DNA from: Rhabdochromatium marinum | Lineage (GTDB): Bacteria > Pseudomonadota > Gammaproteobacteria > Chromatiales > Chromatiaceae | Length of the DNA: 52,843 nt | Direction: 5' to 3' | Assembly: GCF_016583795.1 (NCBI RefSeq) | Contig: NZ_NRRS01000023.1 | Coordinates: 1-52,843, forward strand | In this document: piece by piece, positions 46,968 to 52,843 of the stretch | How positions within the stretch are numbered: the stretch's first letter is position 1 | Layout of the letters: every line of letters begins with the position of its first letter | Position numbers and translations under genes: made by a program | Notes under the pieces: generated by a model | What the model saw: the letters and a program-made list of their open reading frames with translations, nothing else | Database searches by the model: none | Told to the model about the DNA's origin: nothing

Positions 46968-48121
46968 GAACAACCACCATGAATCGAGGCATTGTTCCGC
47001 TCGTCCGCCGCAGTTTTTCTTGCCCTCGGGCGCACCTTCGGGGGTTCTCCCTGGTGGAACTCTTGGTCGGATTGTTTCTCGGCCTCTTGCTGTTGACCGG
47101 ACTGAGTGCCCTCATGGTGCAATCGAGCGGTGCGTTTCGCGCCGTCCAGAACGAAGCTGCCATGGTGGATAACGGGCGCTATGTCACCGACCTGTTAGCA
47201 AACGAAATCAACCATGTTGGATTTTTTGGGCATTATGCGACGGATCCCGATCTTGAGCCTAGTGGTCCGTTGCCGACCCCTTGCAGTATCGATAAAAACA
47301 CCCTCAAAAGCATCATCCGCGATTCCTTGCCTTTGCGCGTTTATGAAGGTGCGAACACCGATCCAACCGGTGGCTGTCTGAGCAATTACCTGAGGAATAC
47401 CGATGTGGTGGTTGTGCATCGTGCTTCCACGGTTTTGATCGCCCCATCGGCGCTCAAGGATAACGCCGGGCGTTTCTTTATTCAAACAGATGAACTCGGG
47501 ACCAATTTCACGGTCGATCAAGCGACCACCGATTGTGCAACCAATGCGGATCGTTTTGATTTTCGCGGGCGTGATCGATCGACTGAAGCTCAACCCATAG
47601 GGTATGATTCTTGGAGTGATTATCTTGATTGTTTTTCATCCGCTGCGGCTTTGGATCTGCGGGAAATGCTAACCTATATCTATTACCTCAGTGCATGCGA
47701 CGATTGTTCTAGCGACGGAGATGACCTACCGACATTGAAACGGGGCCAGATTATTTCCGATACTTCCGGAAATGTCACCCTGCAACCGGTGACGATTTCG
47801 CGCAATATCGATAACCTTCAGGTGTTTCTCAATACTGATTCCTCTCCCTACGACGGTGACCCAGACAGCTTCCAGATATCCCCCTCGGCCATGCCATCAA
47901 TCGCCGCCTGGGCGCATATAACGGGCGCCGAGCTTTTTCTGCTGTTCCGCGCTGACCAGGAGACAATCCAGGGTACTAACGAGCAGGATCGCCGCTATCT
48001 GCTTGGGCCGGATTCCACCGTGGATGCCAATTGGATCGATGCCGATGATGGTTTTAAGCGTCGGGTGTTTCGTGTTCAACTCCGTCTCAATAACCTCTCT
48101 GACCGCAACATTGAGAGCTAG
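46964..48121 (+). CDS. pilW: Type IV pilus minor pilin PilW
   Basis: This 385-residue protein, long for a pilin as PilW proteins usually are, has a basic N-terminus, then the prepilin site RG-FSLVELLVGLFLGLLLL. A large extracytoplasmic domain follows with several acidic stretches. The ATG at 46964 overlaps the pilV stop and is preferred to frame-internal starts upstream. A second ATG at 46979 is also possible. It works with PilX and PilY1 at the pilus tip. Confidence 0.9.
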   Translation: MRTTTMNRGIVPLVRRSFSCPRAHLRGFSLVELLVGLFLGLLLLTGLSALMVQSSGAFRAVQNEAAMVDNGRYVTDLLANEINHVGFFGHYATDPDLEPSGPLPTPCSIDKNTLKSIIRDSLPLRVYEGANTDPTGGCLSNYLRNTDVVVVHRASTVLIAPSALKDNAGRFFIQTDELGTNFTVDQATTDCATNADRFDFRGRDRSTEAQPIGYDSWSDYLDCFSSAAALDLREMLTYIYYLSACDDCSSDGDDLPTLKRGQIISDTSGNVTLQPVTISRNIDNLQVFLNTDSSPYDGDPDSFQISPSAMPSIAAWAHITGAELFLLFRADQETIQGTNEQDRRYLLGPDSTVDANWIDADDGFKRRVFRVQLRLNNLSDRNIES

Positions 48122-48134
48122 CAGGAGCAGGGAT

Positions 48135-48605
48135 ATGTCTTATCTTTTTCGTCCTCGAATCCACCAGCAGGGTGTCGCTCTAATCGTCAGTCTCATCATG
48201 TTGACTATGATGTCCATGCTTGCGATCTCCTCAGTGCAGGATACCGTCTCCTACAACCAGGTGACGAACAACATCCAGTTTCGCAAATCGGCCGAGGCAG
48301 CCGCACAAGTCGCCATCGAACGAGCCATTGCTAATCCCGATACCACCTTTGCCGATACTGACTATCCATTTTCCTACACTGATTACACCATTACCGTCGG
48401 CAACCAGAGTTGGATCGCTCGAGTAACGGCGGTTTATCTCGGCAATTCGCCTCCCGAAGACGCACCTGGAACATCGCTGATGCTGACCGGCTTAGCCACC
48501 GGTAGTGGCAGGGATTACTGGGATTTAGTGGCAACAATCAACGACACAGCCACCAATACGTCTGTTGAAGTTCATCAAGGTTTCGCTGCTCCAGCCATTG
48601 ATTAA
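48135..48605 (+). CDS. pilX: Type IV pilus minor pilin PilX
   Basis: This 156-residue protein has the N-terminal helix GVALIVSLIMLTMMSMLAIS, which is the PilX version of the prepilin signal without the canonical Glu5. A domain beginning QDTVSYNQVTNNIQFRKSAE follows, as in PilX_N/PilX proteins. The start at 48135 is fixed by AGGAG seven bases upstream. A longer frame from 48003 overlaps pilW and is not used. Confidence 0.88.
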   Translation: MSYLFRPRIHQQGVALIVSLIMLTMMSMLAISSVQDTVSYNQVTNNIQFRKSAEAAAQVAIERAIANPDTTFADTDYPFSYTDYTITVGNQSWIARVTAVYLGNSPPEDAPGTSLMLTGLATGSGRDYWDLVATINDTATNTSVEVHQGFAAPAID

Positions 48606-48670
48606 TTTAATCACTTAATGAATCTCCAAGATTTTTCAGACAGCGAGCTAAATCTTTAAAGGAGAGAGAA

Positions 48671-51600
48671 ATGTTGAAAAATATAATGTTAAACCGCGAA
48701 CAATCCTGGAGTCGCCGACTTTCGCTTTTCTTTGGGTTTTTTATTGCTGTCACGGCTGGATCGATTGCACGGGCCGCCGATTACGATTTGTTCGTGAATC
48801 CAACTGTCAACACTGACTCCGCCGCAGTGATGCCGAAAGTCCTAATGGTATTAGATAATTCGGCAAATTGGTCGAGCACCGCTACCCCTGTCGGTGGTAG
48901 CAAGGACACCAAGTTCGCTTTTGAAAAATCCGCCTTGCAAGCTTTTTTCAGTTCGCTCGCACCGGCGGTCGGCGGGTCTGCGGAATACAATGTCGGTTTA
49001 ATGCTGTTTTCCGAATCAAGTAGGTTCTCGCCAGCAGGCTGTACGGTCAGCGACGAACAAAACAGAGACCCTTATGCCGATGGTGGTGGCTATGTTCGTT
49101 ACGCAATTCGCCCAATGGATGCAACCAATGCCAATGCGCTTGCAACGCTGATCGGAAATCTCGATGAGGGAGACGACAAATCAAATAATACAGAATATGC
49201 CCACGTGCTAAACGAAGGCTATCGTTACTTTAAGGGCCTGGAAGCCTATACAGGTATTAAGACGAAGTCCGATGACGGGCAAAGTTGCAAACCCTATAAT
49301 ATTCCCAATTATAGTCCTGGCGATACGGGCGCCTGGTCTTCGGCATCGAGTTATCTTTATCAGTCACCAGAGGATTTAAGCGCCTGTGGCGGCAATTACA
49401 TCATTCTTATTGCGAATGGCAAGGCGGATAGTGGAGAAAATAACGCGGCCGAGGATTTACTCGACGAACTCGGTGGAACCGTGGTAACCGACCCGATTAA
49501 TCTATCTCCAAACAATGAGGAAGATAATTGGGCGGACGAATATGCGCGCTTTCTTTATCAGCGGGATATTCATACTTACGTCATTGAGGTTGTCCCTAAT
49601 ACGAAGAACAATCCTGGAATAGCGGTTTCAGCACTCTATCAAAGTATCGCCAATCAGGGGCACGGACGTTATTTTGGCATTCATGAGAGTGATGGCGACA
49701 TCGCTACCCAATTACAAGATGTATTGAGCACTATTTTTGAGGAAATACAATCGGTTAGCAGTGTCTATGCAGCGAGCGCCTTACCTATTAGCGTCAATGT
49801 GCGTGGCACGAATGAGAACCAGGTCTATCTTGGCATGTTTCGCCCGGATGCAAACCGCGAACCACTCTGGATCGGTAATCTCAAAGAATACGAATTAGCA
49901 CTCGAGTCTTCCACCCAGCAACTCAAGCTGCATGATCGTAATGGCAAACTGGTGCAAAGCCCGGTTACCGGTTTTGTCAACGAAGATGTCACCAGTTACT
50001 GGACTACAGATTCAACATTTTGGACGCCAGATCCGAGTGGTGTGGGCGGCGCTTCGGATTCACCAGACGGGGATATCGTCGAGAAAGGCGCGGCGGCGCA
50101 ACAACAGCGCGATCAATTCGACAGCCGCAATATTTATACCTGTATTGGTTGTGCTGCGAATGCACCATTATCCGGACAACCATTTTCAACAACGAATACT
50201 GCGATCAGTGCGGCTTTACTTGGTGCGGATAACGCTACCGAGCGCGAGGAAATTATCGAATGGCTGCGCGGAGCCGATAATCTCAATCTATTTGACTCGG
50301 ATGATGGTGATGCGCCGAGACCTTATCTGCATGGCGATGTGGTGCATGCCTCGCCGGCACTCATCAACTACGGCGATGGATTAATTATGGCCTATTATGG
50401 TGATAATGGCGGTCTCTATCACGCCGTGCGTGGCGGCAAAACGGGAACCGGCGCTGGCGAGGAACTCTGGGCCTTCGTGGCTGAGGAATTTCTAGGTAAC
50501 ATTAAGCGTCTCAGGGACAAACTCCCGTTGATCAAGGTGCCACACAACAAGCCAGATGATCCCAGCACCACAGCGGATGACGACGATGAAAACCGCGATT
50601 TTTTCTTCGACGGCGGCACGGCGGTTTATCTGCTCGACAACGACGATGATGGACTTGTTGAGAGCGCCGATGGTGACAAAGTCTATATCTATCTGACTGC
50701 GCGCCGGGGTGGGCGCTTCATCTACGCACTCGATGTTACGGTACCGGCCTCGCCCAAGTTGCTCTGGCATCGCTCCAATGCGGATTCCAGTACCGATGCC
50801 GCCTGGGCCAAGTTAGGCCAAACCTGGTCGACGCCCAAGGTAGTCACACTTAACATTGACGCTTCTGGCAGCGATGTCGCAACGCCTATGCTGGTCTTTG
50901 GCGCGGGTTATGATCCGACGGCCGACGATGCACTGCCGGCCGGCAATGCCAGCCTCGGCGAGGGCATTTTTGTGGTCAATGCCGTCACTGGCGATGTCAT
51001 TCGGTTTTTTTCAGACAGTGACATGCAGGCCATTCCTTCCGATGTCGCGATCGTGGATGTGGATGGCGACGACATTGCTGATGTCGCTTATGTGGGCGAT
51101 ACCGGTGGCCGTATCTGGCGCATGAACTTCGTGGGCAGTGATCCTGCGGCCTGGACAGTCGCCGAGTTTGCCAGCTTCACGGCTTCTGTCGGTTCGGATC
51201 GCGTCAAATTTCTGTATCAGCCCGATTTAGCACTCTTTGGTAACGACTGTGATGTACCCAAGACCGATAACACCATCGCGGTAATGATCGGTTCAGGTGA
51301 CCGCGAGCATCCGCTCGCCATGTCGACTTACAATGAAGTCTTTGGCACCAACCTTGCTGAAACCCAAAACAGCTTCTTCCTGATGAAGGATCGGGATTAC
51401 ACCGGCGCGATCAGCGAACCCATCGTACTCTCGCATCTCACCGATCTGACAAGCTCGGCCTCGACGATCGACTGGACCGCCAATAGTGGCACCGGCGGCA
51501 CGAATGCCTGCGGTGCCGATGTCTGCGGCTGGTATATCGATCTGGAATCGGGCGAAAAGGTCGTCGGCAACCCGCTCATTATTGGCGGTGTGGTTACCTT

Positions 51601-51904
51601 CGGAACATCCAAGCCTCCGGCGACCGAGATCGATACGGAAACTTGCGCCGGTAATCTTGGCGTTGCGCGGGTCTATCAGGCTACTTATTGCGACGCCAAA
51701 GTGTATCCTGAGGGAAAGCTAACCCGTTATACGGAGGTTCCTGGAGGCGGATTGCTGCCGCCGCCGGTTCCTGCCGTGATTCAGATCGATAACAAGATTA
51801 ACTATGCTGCGGTGCTTGGCCTGAATGTCTTTGATGCACCCGAACCCAGTACGGGCGCTAACCGCATCGGCAAAACCTTCTGGTACCGCCTGCGGTCCGA
51901 ATAA
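48671..51904 (+). CDS. pilY1: Pilus tip adhesin PilY1
   Basis: This 1077-residue secreted protein has a signal peptide (FFGFFIAVTAGSIARAADYD). The N-terminal von Willebrand A-like half begins KVLMVLDNSANWS, where the metal site is of the relaxed PilY1 type. The C-terminal half is a beta-propeller, with HGDVVHASPALI, TARRGGRFIYALDVT and the calcium loop DVDGDDIADVAYVGD. PilY1 caps type IV pili and controls retraction, adhesion and surface sensing. AAGGAGAG lies before the ATG. The frame is intact, and it is the last gene of the cluster. Confidence 0.95.
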   Translation: MLKNIMLNREQSWSRRLSLFFGFFIAVTAGSIARAADYDLFVNPTVNTDSAAVMPKVLMVLDNSANWSSTATPVGGSKDTKFAFEKSALQAFFSSLAPAVGGSAEYNVGLMLFSESSRFSPAGCTVSDEQNRDPYADGGGYVRYAIRPMDATNANALATLIGNLDEGDDKSNNTEYAHVLNEGYRYFKGLEAYTGIKTKSDDGQSCKPYNIPNYSPGDTGAWSSASSYLYQSPEDLSACGGNYIILIANGKADSGENNAAEDLLDELGGTVVTDPINLSPNNEEDNWADEYARFLYQRDIHTYVIEVVPNTKNNPGIAVSALYQSIANQGHGRYFGIHESDGDIATQLQDVLSTIFEEIQSVSSVYAASALPISVNVRGTNENQVYLGMFRPDANREPLWIGNLKEYELALESSTQQLKLHDRNGKLVQSPVTGFVNEDVTSYWTTDSTFWTPDPSGVGGASDSPDGDIVEKGAAAQQQRDQFDSRNIYTCIGCAANAPLSGQPFSTTNTAISAALLGADNATEREEIIEWLRGADNLNLFDSDDGDAPRPYLHGDVVHASPALINYGDGLIMAYYGDNGGLYHAVRGGKTGTGAGEELWAFVAEEFLGNIKRLRDKLPLIKVPHNKPDDPSTTADDDDENRDFFFDGGTAVYLLDNDDDGLVESADGDKVYIYLTARRGGRFIYALDVTVPASPKLLWHRSNADSSTDAAWAKLGQTWSTPKVVTLNIDASGSDVATPMLVFGAGYDPTADDALPAGNASLGEGIFVVNAVTGDVIRFFSDSDMQAIPSDVAIVDVDGDDIADVAYVGDTGGRIWRMNFVGSDPAAWTVAEFASFTASVGSDRVKFLYQPDLALFGNDCDVPKTDNTIAVMIGSGDREHPLAMSTYNEVFGTNLAETQNSFFLMKDRDYTGAISEPIVLSHLTDLTSSASTIDWTANSGTGGTNACGADVCGWYIDLESGEKVVGNPLIIGGVVTFGTSKPPATEIDTETCAGNLGVARVYQATYCDAKVYPEGKLTRYTEVPGGGLLPPPVPAVIQIDNKINYAAVLGLNVFDAPEPSTGANRIGKTFWYRLRSE

Positions 51905-52274
51905 CGGCGACTTCAACCAAGCAAAAACCCGTACCCAAACATGGGGACACGGAGCTTTCACCAACCCCCAGCCCCCAGTCCGTCGCCGAATTGTGATCAG
52001 CGCCCGGTCCGGACGCTGATTGATCTGCTGGTGATCCACAACATCAGCCTGCCGCCGGGTGACTTGGCGGTTGTTGCGTTATTGTGCCCGCTTGCGCCAA
52101 AATTCGTTCAGAATGCACAGCGGGGTCCACCTGCGCCCCTCACGACGGTCGATCAGGCGCATGTTCGCCGTTGACCTCGTTCCCAACGGTTATCTGCCGA
52201 TGTCGGCGACGAATGCGATAGCCGTTGGTTCATATTTCAAATGTGTGATTCAATCAAGCTCAGAGCAGCAAGAT
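51905..52274. other. Degraded mobile-element-like region upstream of the omega RNA
   Basis: No intact gene is found. A 7-bp inverted repeat ATCAGCG/CGCTGAT (51996-52020) is present. On the minus strand, fragments in different frames (RREGRRWTPLCILNEF, then ADVVDHQQINQRPDRALIT) loosely recall IS3-family integrase domains, with stops and frameshifts. The second copy of the dispersed repeat lies at 52131-52188. I interpret this as a decayed insertion sequence, but only weakly. Confidence 0.35.
52131..52188. repeat. 58-bp dispersed repeat, copy 2
   Basis: This matches 20427-20484 with four substitutions and no gaps. Here it lies about 90 bp before the putative guide of the omega RNA. Confidence 0.8.
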
Positions 52275-52560
52275 AAAAACAGGAGCCTCAGTCAACTACC
52301 CCGGCCTAAAGGCCGGAGCTTGCAAGAGCTCGGTTGACCAGGGAAAGCGGTATCCAACCCGCTACGTTTGTAACAGGTCGTCAAGACCCACTCCGGGATG
52401 CTTCCTCAGTCCCGGACTCTGGAAGATCAGGATCATGCGGGCGAAAGGCAAAGCGCCGAAGGTTTTGATCGCCGCCGTAAGGTGGGAGCCGGTTGCAAAC
52501 CTTCCCGAGGGGAGCGAGCCGTCAGGCTCCGTCACCAGGCCCGTAAGGGCAGGAATTGAA
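52275..52560 (+). ncRNA. IscB-associated omega RNA (HEARO RNA) with putative 5' guide
   Basis: The 270 bp before iscB form the structured RNA that guides IscB. The outer stem GTCAAC (52291-52296) pairs with GTTGAC (52333-52338). It encloses a GC hairpin CCGGCC-TAAA-GGCCGG and a second hairpin GAGCT/AGCTC. Further hairpins are TCCGGGA/TCCCGGA (52392-52416), GAGCC-GTCA-GGCTC (52516-52529) and GCCC-GTAA-GGGC (52539-52550). The opening sequence TCAACTACCCCGGCCTAAAG is very like known IscB omega RNAs. By analogy the 16 bases just before it (52275-52290, aaaaacaggagcctca) would be the guide. The 3' end runs to the iscB ATG. Confidence 0.88.
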
Positions 52561-52843
52561 ATGGCTGTCTTCGTCCTCGACAAACAGAAGTGTCCGCTGA
52601 TGCCGTGCACGGAGAAACGCGCGTGGCTGTTACTGGAGAGCGGACGCGCCGTGGTGGTGCGTCTGGCTCCCTTCACCATTCGGCTCAAGGATCGCATCGG
52701 CGGTGAGACTCAGCCGCTGCGCCTGAAGCTCGATCCGGGCAGCAAGACCACAGGGATGGCACTGGTGCGCGATGTTGAGCGTATCAACCCCGATACGGGC
52801 GAGGTATGCCGAGACGCGCCTGTGCTGTGGTTGGCGGAACTGA
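52561..52843 (+). CDS. iscB: IscB RNA-guided nuclease, N-terminal part (cut by right edge)
   Basis: These are the first 94 residues of an IscB, the OMEGA nuclease family ancestral to Cas9. The PLMP domain is clear: DKQKCPLMPCTEKRAWLLLE, then GRAVVVRLAPFTIRLKD. The linker ETQPLRLKLDPGSKTTGMAL contains RuvC motif I with catalytic Asp58. Bridge helix, HNH and RuvC II-III should lie beyond the window. AGGAATTGAA precedes the ATG. The frame is intact as far as visible and the omega RNA is present, so the system may be active. No TnpA gene is seen next to it on the left side. Confidence 0.93.
   Translation, partial: MAVFVLDKQKCPLMPCTEKRAWLLLESGRAVVVRLAPFTIRLKDRIGGETQPLRLKLDPGSKTTGMALVRDVERINPDTGEVCRDAPVLWLAEL

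Overview
The window looks like part of a chromosome from a GC-rich gammaproteobacterium, most likely a purple sulfur bacterium or close relative. This is inferred from a membrane-bound uptake [NiFe] hydrogenase operon, type IV pilus assembly genes, very large PAS-rich hybrid kinases, TorT/TorS-like sensing and Cache chemoreceptors. No rRNA or tRNA gene was recognised, so the taxon is not proven. LEFT (1-5.1 kb, minus strand): a serine recombinase of the IS607 type runs off the left edge. It is followed by hupS-hupL-hupC-hupD, an H2-oxidising hydrogenase with its cytochrome b and maturation protease. 5.2-13.6 kb (minus): a hybrid histidine kinase with HPt, a response-regulator diguanylate cyclase, a PepSY-like secreted protein and a SWIM/SNF2 helicase lie head to tail and could be one unit. 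13.7-20.3 kb: a cysteine-rich membrane protein (minus), then on the plus strand an MscS channel, a DUF1254/DUF1214 periplasmic protein, the stub of a broken outer-membrane-type gene, and a CorA/ZntB transporter carrying an extra pore-loop domain at its C-terminus. 20.6-25.2 kb (plus): TorT-like binding protein, TorS-like kinase, a 38-codon coupled ORF and a GGDEF response regulator, a compact periplasm-to-c-di-GMP pathway. 25.2-27.6 kb (minus): glutamate decarboxylase followed by a nitrilase-superfamily hydrolase. 28-37.6 kb (minus): an ATPase with eight nearly identical 43-residue TPR-like repeats, driven by a consensus promoter with an overlapping palindrome, and a 2138-residue hybrid kinase with about nine PAS domains. 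37.9-41.5 kb (plus): two chemoreceptors from a tandem duplication, whose sensor halves have diverged while the signalling halves stay almost identical. 41.6-44.8 kb (plus): TetR regulator, a cysteine-rich secreted protein of unknown function and an MFS transporter. 45.4-51.9 kb (plus): the minor pilin/tip adhesin cluster pilE-fimT-pilV-pilW-pilX-pilY1, preceded by about 0.5 kb of AT-rich DNA. RIGHT EDGE: a degraded region, then a HEARO/omega RNA and the first 94 codons of iscB, an RNA-guided nuclease ancestral to Cas9. The strongest leads for new biology are the complete-looking 5' part of the IscB-omega RNA locus, the transporter-channel fusion, the repeat-rich ATPase with its operator, and the asymmetrically evolving receptor pair.
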